Assembly (NCBI GenBank): GCA_930367215.1
Contig: OV884059.1
Location: 247,131,803-247,195,802, forward strand
DNA length: 64,000 bases
Source: Pollenia angustigena
Taxonomy: Eukaryota > Arthropoda > Insecta > Diptera > Polleniidae
Reading direction: 5' to 3'
The notes beneath the pieces were generated by a model. It saw only the letters and a list, made by a program, of their open reading frames with translations. It made no database searches and had not been told where the DNA came from. The position numbers and the translations under genes are program-made. This document shows, piece after piece, positions 58,401-64,000 of the stretch (positions are counted from its first letter, which is position 1; each line of letters opens with the position of its first letter).

Positions 58401-59638
58401 CGAAATTATCATTCAAAAATAATTATAATGATTTTACATCATCACCATTGTTTCATCGAAAAACACCAAAATCATTATTTTTTTATCCCATATGAGAACG
58501 TTAATGTTTATAATAAATATATAAAATATTTTGTTACATATTTTATGTTGATCATGTCACAAAAAAAGGAAATAGGAAGTTATTTTACATTTGATGGCAT
58601 TTCCGTTGAATGTTTATTTACAAAGTCATGTTGTTTGTGTAGTTGTTGGTTAAATACAAAATTATACGATTTTTTGGTTTTGATTTTCATGTAAATGTTT
58701 TTATACAAAAAATCCGAATTAAAGCAGCATGGAAAATTAAACACGAAAAAACAGAGAAAAATATAAAGAGGGTGTAATGATTAGCAATACATCTAGCAAT
58801 GACATTCATAAAAAAACAAGAACTTTCATTAAACACATAAACAGGAGGAGGATTATGATCAGAGGCCAGATGGAAAACGTTAAAGAGGGATAATGAAAGT
58901 TGAGTTTTTTTGCATCCTTTACTTTCTGCCTTAATATAGAGGGTAACATTGACACTTTAAATTAAAAAATAATATTCAATATTTTTGATACATATATTTT
59001 TTGCATAATTGTAATTTGAAAATAACAAAAAGTGACAACTAATTGGTTTTCAATTGTTTTTAAAATAACGAATAAAACAAAAAGATAATAGCTACCCCCT
59101 TTAAAAAAATCGTTAATAACTAATTCATATTTAGAAAGAAAAATATACTTACGGCCAATTTTACCAAGTTCATTTATAATAAAATAACTATCACTGTAAC
59201 TGTCAGTTAACAATGTATTAATTGATAGTTCTAGTAAATTATAACTAAACTGGGCGAAATTAACCGTTAAACTCATAAAGGTGAGTACATATTTCGAAAT
59301 TAATGTTTGTATGAATTGAAACTACAATCGATTATTACAAATCAATAAATAAACAAAATTTTGATACTTTCGAACAAAACAAAAAAAAAAAAAAAAATTG
59401 TGAATATGTTGTGCAGTATTTTTATGTTTTTTGTTAAGAAATAAAAAAAAGGAAATATAGTAAAGTTAAATAATTTGAAATTATTCTTACCGCCACTAGA
59501 TCTTTGCATTACAGGTGATTGCCTCTGTATTTGAGGCTCTGCTGGGGGTTCAAGAATATCGCGATATTTCGATACCATCAATACAGATATAAAGTAAACA
59601 ATAGCCAGTGACAGAAACTGAGCTTGCTTTGTTTCCTC
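34391..59638 (-). CDS. rg: Neurobeachin / rugose, middle and C-terminal part (10 exons)
   Basis: Joined exons, in transcription order: 59638-59491, 58204-57059, 50639-50530, 43440-43243, 38536-35734, 35663-35493, 35414-35151, 35073-34877, 34748-34597, 34481-34391. They give 5,280 nt, exactly 1,759 codons plus TAG, with matching phase at every junction. The order is conserved [18 protein letters not shown], low-complexity linkers, DUF1088-type segment, PH-like domain, BEACH domain, WD40 repeats and the C-terminus [16 protein letters not shown] proteins are large cytoplasmic scaffolds. Neurobeachin and Drosophila rugose bind the PKA regulatory subunit and act in vesicle trafficking, synapse function and eye development (family knowledge). 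The N-terminal half lies beyond the right edge. The last five introns are 70-128 nt, the upstream ones 1.3-7.1 kb and filled with transposons. The identity is secure. Membership of exons 2 and 4 in every transcript is not. Confidence 0.95.
34597..34748 (-). CDS. rg: rugose penultimate exon, WD40 blade
   Basis: Acceptor CCCCTTTTAG, donor CCAAAA/GTAAGT, 152 nt. It encodes [37 protein letters not shown] and [12 protein letters not shown], then leaves two bases of a Lys codon. Confidence 0.95.
34877..35073 (-). CDS. rg: rugose WD40 exon, [13 protein letters not shown]
   Basis: Acceptor TTTGTAACAG, donor TTGCAG/GTATTT, 197 nt. It encodes [39 protein letters not shown] and [18 protein letters not shown]. 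Phase 1 in, phase 0 out. Confidence 0.94.
35151..35414 (-). CDS. rg: rugose WD40 exon, [15 protein letters not shown]
   Basis: Acceptor AATTACAG, donor ACAA/GTAAGC, 264 nt. It encodes [54 protein letters not shown] and SGST: two WD40 blades with GH and W-type signature positions. The intron before it is 78 nt. Confidence 0.95.
35493..35663 (-). CDS. rg: rugose WD40 exon, [12 protein letters not shown]
   Basis: Acceptor TTTCTTGTGCAG, donor TCGG/GTAATA. It carries two bases of a split codon in and one out. The product includes [19 protein letters not shown] and [19 protein letters not shown], a WD40 blade closely matching neurobeachin. Confidence 0.93.
35734..38536 (-). CDS. rg: rugose main exon: DUF1088, PH-like and BEACH domains
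   Basis: It encodes 934 residues, with acceptor TTATTACAG and donor CTAA/GTAAGT. Counting from the Met at 38509: a Ser/Gly/Asn-rich linker (about 1-145); the DUF1088-type segment (about 148-345, with [20 protein letters not shown] and [16 protein letters not shown]); an acidic linker; the PH-like domain (about 418-530, [33 protein letters not shown]); and the BEACH domain (about 548-828, [52 protein letters not shown]). The PH and BEACH domains pack together and are thought to serve protein and membrane interaction in trafficking. The exon then enters the WD40 part ([17 protein letters not shown]). No lesion is visible. Confidence 0.97.
38537..41398. other. rugose intron, left part
   Basis: Intronic AT-rich DNA with TACATA-type simple sequence (39480-39560) and an 18-bp exact direct repeat, TTCTTCGAAAGCTGCCCT, at 40161 and 40276. 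Segments starting AAGTGACCAGGCATGG (39901) and AAGTGACCGGACGTCAC (40559) may be ends of an old element, but no clear inverted pairing was found. Confidence 0.4.
41399..42850. mobile_element. Inverted-repeat element with nested MITE
   Basis: The left end is CAGGGTTGTTG (41399), continuing after the nested MITE with CCAGAATCAAGATTAAAATC. The right end read as complement is GAGGGTTGTTGCAGAATCC, then a TTGAAAATCG-type match. The middle has only short hydrophobic or low-complexity open frames. No exact duplication was seen at the outer ends. Confidence 0.5.
41408..41541. mobile_element. Palindromic MITE, TCTGGCAGTCG family, TTGTTG duplication
   Basis: The arms share AATTCTRGCAGTCG and its complement, and TTGTTG flanks both sides (41402-41407 and 41542-41547). 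TAGTCGATACTGAACGAATC inside recurs inverted at about 52740-52765, next to TCTGGGGTCTAATTCTGGCA at 52655, so a related copy sits in the next intron. Confidence 0.65.
43072..43094. repeat. (GT)n microsatellite
   Basis: Pure GT dinucleotide run in the rugose intron, about 150 bp from the optional exon at 43243-43440. Confidence 0.9.
43243..43440 (-). CDS. rg: Probable rugose exon, Ser/Thr/Pro/Asn-rich
   Basis: An open phase-0 to phase-0 segment of 66 codons: [20 protein letters not shown], an Asn/Lys-rich middle, then [15 protein letters not shown]. It is bounded by AAAG and AAG/GTAAAA, with a branch-like TTTTAACTAA upstream. The Thr/Ser/Pro composition stands out from the surrounding intron, and its insertion between SIK and SDSEC keeps the frame. 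The acceptor lacks a good pyrimidine tract, so it may be an alternative exon. Confidence 0.6.
43738..44629. mobile_element. hAT-type non-autonomous element with perfect 8-bp duplication
   Basis: The ends TAGGCTTGCCAGA and (complement) TAGGGTTGCCAGA are inverted with one mismatch. AACACACC is repeated exactly at 43730-43737 and 44630-44637. An 8-bp duplication with this kind of end points to hAT. The 892-bp interior has no transposase but several AAGCTTG/CAAGCTT sub-terminal motifs. It lies just upstream (in gene orientation) of the optional exon at 43243-43440. Confidence 0.9.
44712..45222. mobile_element. Mariner-like transposon remnant
   Basis: The inverted ends CAGGGTGGCCCAAATAA and (complement) CAGAGTGGCCCAAATAA bound 511 bp. 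On the plus strand, [18 protein letters not shown] sequence near 44860 resembles the N-terminal helix-turn-helix of insect mariner-type transposases. On the right, [20 protein letters not shown] resembles a transposase C-terminus. The catalytic core is deleted. Confidence 0.6.
45345..45460. other. GC-rich island of unknown nature inside an intron
   Basis: About 100 bp is far less AT-rich than its surroundings, with self-complementary pieces (ACCCCGGGGC, CTACCGGGGCAC, CTAGCT...AGCTAG). It could be the end of a retroelement or a structured repeat. I do not recognise it. Confidence 0.3.
46093..46200. mobile_element. Palindromic MITE, GTGTCCAACGCATAATCG
   Basis: GTGTCCAACGCATAATCG at 46093-46110 is exactly complementary to the right arm ending at 46200, apart from one extra base. 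Complementarity continues through GAAAAA and TATCAATGATAAAA for about 45 bp per arm. Confidence 0.85.
46368..46535. repeat. Dispersed repeat, inverted relative of 25968-26162
   Basis: It shares AGTAGTAGATT, CAATGACA, TAAATGTCTAT, GTAGTGAATCCG and GACATTTCCT-type blocks in order with the complement of the other copy. An upstream GCAAAAGTGTAGACT segment is also related to sequence beyond that copy. Confidence 0.6.
46536..48338. other. rugose intron, AT-rich
   Basis: No gene. Short open frames only (47097-47291). A GTTGGTGGAGGGTTCCG tail near 47816 matches the fly-type repeat ends noted elsewhere. Confidence 0.4.
48339..49303. mobile_element. hAT-type non-autonomous element with perfect 8-bp duplication
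   Basis: The ends CATAGTTGGGGGTAGTGCAC and (complement) CATAGATGGGGGTAGTGCAC differ at one base. GTACATAG flanks both sides exactly (48331-48338, 49304-49311). GCACTATCACTAA motifs repeat near both ends. There is no transposase. A harbinger-like MITE is nested at 48987-49088, and a fragment of the same family is at 15620-15765. Confidence 0.92.
48987..49088. mobile_element. PIF/Harbinger-like MITE with TTA duplication, nested
   Basis: TGTGTGGTTTATAGAACAC and its exact complement form the ends, flanked by TTA on both sides (48984-48986, 49089-49091). The 3-bp TWA duplication is typical of PIF/Harbinger. The right arm also carries GAACGGACGAGTTTTGCGCT, whose partner on the left has been deleted compared with the copy at 61631-61750. 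Confidence 0.85.
49464..50032. mobile_element. Fold-back element with long imperfect inverted repeats
   Basis: GAATACATATGAACAAT at the left is complementary to the right tip. AGGG(T)GCTTC, then inner pairs (CGACGCTCAACGACTTTAAG with its partner near 49900; AACTAAACGGGTAAAA with its partner near 49790) follow in mirrored order. The whole 569 bp can fold on itself. No coding sequence. Confidence 0.7.
50530..50639 (-). CDS. rg: rugose small exon [19 protein letters not shown]
   Basis: It encodes [20 protein letters not shown] and then SGPPSIK, ends in phase 0 at AAG/GTAAGT, and accepts the G left by the preceding exon. Two adjacent acceptors, AAAG at 50640 and GGAG at 50637, both keep the frame and differ by one Gly codon. 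I chose the upstream one. An in-frame ATG lies just upstream, but the polypyrimidine and branch-like TCTCTTAAC make splicing the better reading. Confidence 0.85.
50640..53166. other. rugose intron, AT-rich with repeat debris
   Basis: A partial copy of the TCTGGCAGTCG MITE family lies at about 52650-52770. A B-box-like GCGTTCAAATCTCGG at about 51853 suggests a tRNA-derived remnant but cannot be folded. No gene. Confidence 0.4.
53167..53477. mobile_element. MITE with perfect 17-bp inverted ends
   Basis: GGCCACACGATCAAGTT at 53167-53183 is exactly complementary to 53461-53477. The surrounding CTCTGGCCAACG, GAGCTGCCAACC and CTGTGCCAACAAGCTGCC motifs (53138, 53499, 53804) suggest that it sits inside a larger old repeat. 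Confidence 0.7.
53478..54530. other. rugose intron, older repeat context
   Basis: It contains the CTGCCAA-type motifs noted for the neighbouring MITE and AT-rich filler. No gene or clear element boundary. Confidence 0.35.
54531..55311. mobile_element. Long-inverted-repeat element with an inner second palindrome
   Basis: The arms of about 240 bp are nearly identical. They include GATAAGTTAATTGGGACCTC, CCACTCAAACCCTTGTGGAG and AACAATGTGCCA with complements on the other side. In the left-centre, AATATTTTCATCTCATATAA at 54769 is complementary to 54839-54860, a separate hairpin. The open frame at 54638-54931 merely reads through the arms. Confidence 0.85.
55312..56181. other. rugose intron, AT-rich
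   Basis: No gene, no inverted-repeat element recognised. Confidence 0.4.
56182..56270. mobile_element. Small MITE, about 19-bp inverted ends
   Basis: GGTTCACACTCTTCAAGTTT at the left pairs with the complement of AAACTCAAGAGTGTAAACC at the right with two mismatches. 89 bp, non-coding. Confidence 0.6.
57059..58204 (-). CDS. rg: rugose Gln/His/Asn/Gly-rich exon
   Basis: The acceptor is CGTCAG at 58205-58210, the donor GGAACAG/GTATTA at 57059. The exon is 1,146 nt (382 codons), takes two bases of a split Gly codon and leaves one base. The N-terminal part [20 protein letters not shown] is ordered-looking. After it come Gln/His tracts ([15 protein letters not shown] around 57705-57750), Ser/Thr/Pro, Asn/Gly and an Ala run ([16 protein letters not shown]) near the end, as in many dipteran neuronal proteins. 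Divisible by three and flanked by phase-1 junctions, it can be skipped. Repeat length is probably variable. An annotation pipeline might mistake it for an independent gene. Confidence 0.8.
59153..59321 (-). other. rg: Candidate alternative rugose exon
   Basis: The 169-nt segment lies between acceptor TTGTAG and donor GGCC/GTAAGT. It is open as [20 protein letters not shown] and onward to INELGKIG. It starts in phase 0 and ends with one extra base, exactly like the exon at 59491-59638, so it could replace that exon but cannot follow it in frame. I do not recognise the sequence. It may be chance, since AT-rich DNA gives such frames. Confidence 0.25.
59491..59638 (-). CDS. rg: rugose exon 1 in window
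   Basis: Acceptor TTTTCAG precedes GAGGAA and donor GTAAGA follows GGCG. The exon starts in phase 0 and ends with one extra base. The product is [20 protein letters not shown] followed by [12 protein letters not shown], strongly conserved in neurobeachins from flies to mammals, then a less conserved Gln/Pro/Ser tail. The hydrophobic run [11 protein letters not shown] is part of the conserved segment. Earlier exons are outside the window. Confidence 0.93.
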
Positions 59639-60232
59639 CTGAAAAACAGAAAAGAAAAAAAAATGTACTATTTGCGCTACTTAGAAGGAAAATTTTTAGT
59701 TGTTTCTTTTTTTTCCTATTTAGAAAAATTTTTAAAATATCACCAGATTTCCGAAAAAAAAATTTTATTGATTTTTGGCCTAAAAAGCTTAATATTACAC
59801 AAATAAATGGATAAATAAATAAATATAAATTTTTAGGCAGGTCGGTCCACATTTGGATTTCAATCTCAAACTGCTTTGGACAACTCGGAAGTGGTGATTT
59901 CTAAAGGACAGACAGACATAGGGGTATGGCTAAATCAGCTAGAATATTTCAAGCATCCAGAATAAATATACTTTATGACGTCTAAAGGTATGCTCAGACC
60001 TAAGAAATATTCGATGAGAAATCCAAAAATTAATTAATCAAACTTTAGATTTATTTTTAACAATTTCTATTGATTTACTCAACTTTATGTGTATGAAGAT
60101 AATTGCATGATGTAATTTAGAAACTTTAAAATGATGTTTCATGTAGCCAAACGTTTTGTAAAAGCAAATAATTTTTGAAAAAACTAATGGTTACGGATAG
60201 GACATCAAATATTTAATAAGTGTGAACATACA

Positions 60233-61580
60233 CGCAGAGAAAAAGCATGTTTAAATATGAACGCCTCCAACAAAACTATTTTTAAAGAACATTTTTAATA
60301 TATTATTGTTAATGTGACCATATTATTGTTACCTACAACCATAATATGGTAGAATTAGTTCTCCATCAAGAAGCCTCAACCATATTATGGTTGCCTCTAA
60401 ACATGTTATGGTTAAATATAACAATAATTTGTTTTAAAATTTACAATAGTATTTTCGTCTTTTCCAAGAGCAACATGCTATGGTCGAACCCAGTGTTAAA
60501 CATGTTTTAGTTATTTTTGAACATCACATGTTCGGAGGCAACCATAATATGGTTGAGGCTTCTTGATGAAGGACTAATTCAACCCTTATATAGTTGTCGG
60601 TGACAATTACACAGTACAACACATGATTTCGGGACTCAATTCTGATAATTGGTTATGAAAGTAGACCCAAAAAGAAGAACTTCTGCATCATTAGTTTGGT
60701 CATGGTACATCAAATAATAGTTTAAAAATTAATTTGAAGTTAGTAATATTGTATAGGGAAATTTGTCACGTTTTAGGCTCTTTTGTTCGATAACTTTGCT
60801 CATATATTTTTTCGTATATCCAGTCCATTGAGAATACCTTTTTTTTAATATAAAAAAAAACATTTACGAACATATTATTGGTAATGCGAATATATCGATA
60901 TATCAATAAATCATCACTGTTTTTTCCAAAGAATTTTGTGGATATCTCGAGCAAATTTTTGAAATTCATACTTTTACTTAATTGTGAATAAAAGCGAAAC
61001 GCGTTCATCGATTTTCATGATTTATGTGTCATTTTGTTCATAGGTTATGCGGCTTTACGTGAAAGTAATAGGACTTGACACTTTTTTTACCGTTTTGGAT
61101 TTTTTATGAATGAAAAATAAAAAATTTTAATTTTTTGGGCAAAAAATATTTTTTGTCTTCATACATTTATTTATAACTGCGAAACTGTTGCTTATGTAGC
61201 GAAACGTTGTATGAACAGATTAAAATAATTGTAATTCTTAATCTGTTTCAATTTGTTTCAGCTATTTCGGACTAGTGGTTCTCGAGTTATCGAACAAAAG
61301 AGCCTAAAACGTGACAAATTCCCCTATACAATATTACTAACTTCAAATTAATTTTTAAACTATTATTTGATGTACCATGACCAAACTAATGATGCAAAAG
61401 TTCTTCATTTTGGGTCTTCTTTCATAACCAATTATCAGAATTGAGTCCCGAAAAAATCACCTGAAAAATGTTGTACAGTGTTATATTGTTAAATGAATCA
61501 TAATACATATACTTAAAATTTTATTTAAAAAAAATTGTTTTGTTGGAGGTGACCATATTTAAACATGTTTTTTCTCTGGA
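60233..61580. mobile_element. AACCATAATATGGTT-family element, copy 2, split by a nested transposon
   Basis: The left end CGCAGAGAAAAAGCATGTTT and the right end (complement CCAGAGAAAAAACATGTTT) are inverted, and both continue with AAATATG and CCTCCAACAAAAC. Interior palindromes match copy 1 at 30984-31447. Removing the nested 60610-61480 element restores continuity. Confidence 0.8.
60610..61480. mobile_element. Fold-back derivative of the 18104-21226 transposon family, TTA duplication
   Basis: The tips CACAGTACAACA and (complement) CACTGTACAACA are flanked by TTA on each side. The arms of roughly 190-210 bp are nearly identical (for example GGGACTCAATTCTGATAATT and GTCACGTTTTAGGCTCTTTT). Inner segments, such as GCTTTACGTGAAAGTAATAG and AAAGCGAAACGCGTTCATCG, match the arms of the large element. 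It has no coding region. Confidence 0.85.
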
Positions 61581-61630
61581 TGAAGATTTAGATAAATGTT
61601 AAAAGAGTTTTACATAGAATGACACACTAA

Positions 61631-61750
61631 TGTGTGGTTTACAGAACACGAGCGCAAAACTCGTCCGTTCAACAAATTTGGAAATTTTGTTTTTATTTTA
61701 AATGTAAGTTGAACGGACGAGTTTTGCGCTCTTGTTCAATAAGACACACA
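61631..61750. mobile_element. PIF/Harbinger-like MITE with TAA duplication, complete copy
   Basis: The ends TGTGTGGTTTACAGAACACG and the complement of the right arm pair over about 43 bp, including GAGCGCAAAACTCGTCCGTT. TAA flanks both sides (61628-61630, 61751-61753). Same family as 48987-49088. Confidence 0.85.
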
Positions 61751-64000
61751 TAAATAAATTCTTTGCTGTGCTTGGAAAACAAAACAAGAGATCAGCTGTT
61801 TACATTCGAAGGAGTATTTTAAAATTAAAACAAAATTTTACATTAAAAAAAGAGAATCTGAAAACTATTCAAAGATTGCTTGGTTGTTCATAAATTGATA
61901 GAATTATACGTATTTAAAAAATTTAATTTTTCCTCTACTTTGTTAGATTTGTTTTAATATTAAAAAAGTTTTGATCGTTTTGTTTTATTTGTTATAATAT
62001 CACAACAAAACAAAGCTGTTGATATAAAAAATCGAATATTAATTTAAGCTACCAAGTTTCCGAGATGTATTAAATTTATGTGGTTTTCAAGAGTCTTGCT
62101 CGAATCTTTTACATATATAAATTCGTCATATACATATTAAGTATTGTGTACCAATATTTATAAAACAAAAATACATAAGTATATGCAGTGCAAGCTCGGT
62201 TTTCGCAGCATCCCAATTTTTCCAACAGACAATGTTATAACTGCAACTATGAAAAAAAGTTTAAATAAGTGTAACAAAGTTTTGTTTATTCGTTTACAAA
62301 GTTTTTCTGTTTCCGAAACGACAAAGGATCCCATTTTAAAAACATTTATTATCCTTAAGTGCTGTCGCAAAAACGTTTGAATACTACACGATCCAATTAT
62401 TAGGTCTTCTCAAAACGCCTGCTGATTTTTTGCAGAGTTCTGTTTTTTGTTTTGGCGTTGAGCAATTGTTTTTGACATCTTTATGATGTTATACACAAAC
62501 AAATGCGGTTGTTTTTGAAATCTTTTTCCTGTAATACACAAACAAAATGCGTGCGGTTTTTCTTTTGTTGCATTGTTGCATAGACCTAATGATTAGACCA
62601 TGGACTGCTACTTCCAACACATATCAACACATTTTTCTGATTTCTCCTCATGTGTGTTATTAGTGATTTCAATACATCCCAGCAGTAAAACTCAGAAGAC
62701 CTTCTTACTTCAGGCCTTTTTAAAGGCCTGCTTACAAATTTTTTTCAATTACATTTCTTATCTAACTGTTAAAGAAGGCCTCATAGAAGGCCTCGGCTCT
62801 TCCGTATAAAATTTGAGATGCACATTCCCCATTCGCTTCCATGAGATGGGAGTAAAAGAAAAGTAGCCTTTTTTGTTTGTTTTTTTTTTTTGCACCAGAA
62901 ATAGCAACATAATTAGTTTTTTTGATCCCGTTACCATTTGAATGTACCTGCTAAAGAAGCGAGATATGATTAAATGACCAAAAGAAGGGGTACAGAGGCC
63001 TTCTAGAAGGCATCCTTACTTACGTTATTTTAAAAATAACGGTTTTACAAGCAGTTTTAAAGTTTACATTATGTTTTTCCTTCTCCTGTAGAGTTGCAAT
63101 TACGTGTTTAAGGGCCTTTCTACATGAGAACAACGATATGTTGTTTTTGTTTTTTTTTTCTACTTTGTAAGAGATAAATTTTCTGATGTAAAAAAATAAG
63201 TAAAAATCTAAAGATTTTTATTTAAAAATGGTTTGTCTTTCCCTAACAGGATTGATTTTTAGGGGTTACGAAAAACGAGCTCGAACTGTATATGAATTCA
63301 AAGGTCTTTTTGTGATTACATGCACAGTATAAATATTTTTTTTACGGTCAGGACTTAAGGACTTTTTACTTTGATAAATTTTTATAAAAAACATTTAAAG
63401 ACAGATTCATTTTAACTGTAAATGTTAGGTGACAGAACTTGGGGCGCTACGAACTAAGTCCCCAATAAACTGAATTCCAAAAGCAAAAATTTACTAATTC
63501 CTAAATGTTGTATACAATGAATAAAAACTACAGCTTTAAGGGAGATTGTCAATTTCTTTTAACTAGTGTTCGCCTTATGGTCAAAATTCGACCATAATTT
63601 TTTTTTGTAAATATGAAGAAAACATAATTCATCTAAGTATATATGAATTTATTTGTTTCGAGCATTTATTTTTTCCTTCAAAGTGGATCGATTTGGCGAG
63701 GGACCAACCTCCGGTTCATATTTTATCTTCTACGTGAGTTAATTTAATTTTGTAAGTTCAATATAAAAAATACCAATTGGAAAACAAAAAAGTATCAAAA
63801 AGTCTTCTTTATATATTGTCATCCACTCAGGACGTTGCACGTTTAATTTTATGTTTCTATGTCTAATATTAACGAAAATTAATCAAAGTACCAGATGTAG
63901 AACGAAAAAGTACCAAAAAGCTCCCCTTACATGTTCTTAATAATGTTTTATCTTTATAGGCCGAATATTAACGAAAATTCAAAAAGTTCCAGATGAAAAA
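61751..64000. other. rugose intron, right end of window
   Basis: AGAAGGCCT-type repeats cluster at 62690-62800 and 62995-63020 and may bound a degraded element. A CGCCTTATGGTCAAAATTCG segment at 63570 resembles 7648-7672. No exon of rugose or other gene was recognised. Confidence 0.4.

Noticed and set aside
59639..64000. Additional upstream rugose exons inside the window
   Set aside because: No minus-strand frame here shows neurobeachin-like sequence with splice sites; the N-terminal exons must lie beyond the window.

Overview
The window is AT-rich animal DNA and almost certainly comes from a fly (Diptera, probably a higher fly). It holds ten confidently or probably assigned 3'-half exons of one host gene, and nearly everything else I can explain is transposable-element DNA. 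No rRNA, convincing tRNA gene or CRISPR array was found, and I see no second host gene.

The host gene is on the minus strand. Ten exons between 59638 and 34391 join into one open reading frame of 1,759 codons plus stop (5,280 nt). It encodes the middle and C-terminal part of neurobeachin, called rugose (rg, DAKAP550) in Drosophila: a DUF1088-type segment, a PH-like domain, the BEACH domain and C-terminal WD40 repeats. Exon phases agree at all nine junctions. The N-terminal half lies beyond the right edge. The 382-codon Gln/His/Asn/Gly-rich exon (57059-58204) and the 66-codon Ser/Thr/Pro/Asn-rich exon (43243-43440) are both multiples of three, so each could be skipped without breaking the frame.

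Left flank (1-31450), downstream of the gene: a decayed Jockey-clade LINE (1-2822); two Tc1/mariner copies whose long inverted arms are tandem arrays of about 20-bp units (4337-7042 and 7848-9902, the second carrying a nested 773-bp transposon with an ATAT duplication); several MITEs; a composite hAT-like block (11197-13760) with a nested pogo/Tigger-like element and an LTR-like promoter/poly(A) module; a decayed intron-bearing hAT transposase (15840-17830); and a 3.1-kb element with about 600-bp inverted repeats and a C4-zinc-finger protein gene of a family I know only as uncharacterised arthropod repeat proteins (18104-21226). Then come dispersed repeats up to the rugose 3' end.

Introns of rugose (34482-59490 and beyond): these hold further elements, several with exact target-site duplications. 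They include two hAT-type elements with perfect 8-bp duplications (43738-44629, 48339-49303), PIF/Harbinger-like MITEs with TTA or TAA duplications (48987-49088, 61631-61750), a mariner-like remnant, and three long fold-back elements (49464-50032, 54531-55311, 60610-61480). The last is a deletion derivative of the 18104-21226 family, nested in another element (60233-61580), and suggests a TTA target. The main points of interest are this long-inverted-repeat family, the array-armed Tc1 elements and the nested insertions that give a relative order of events.
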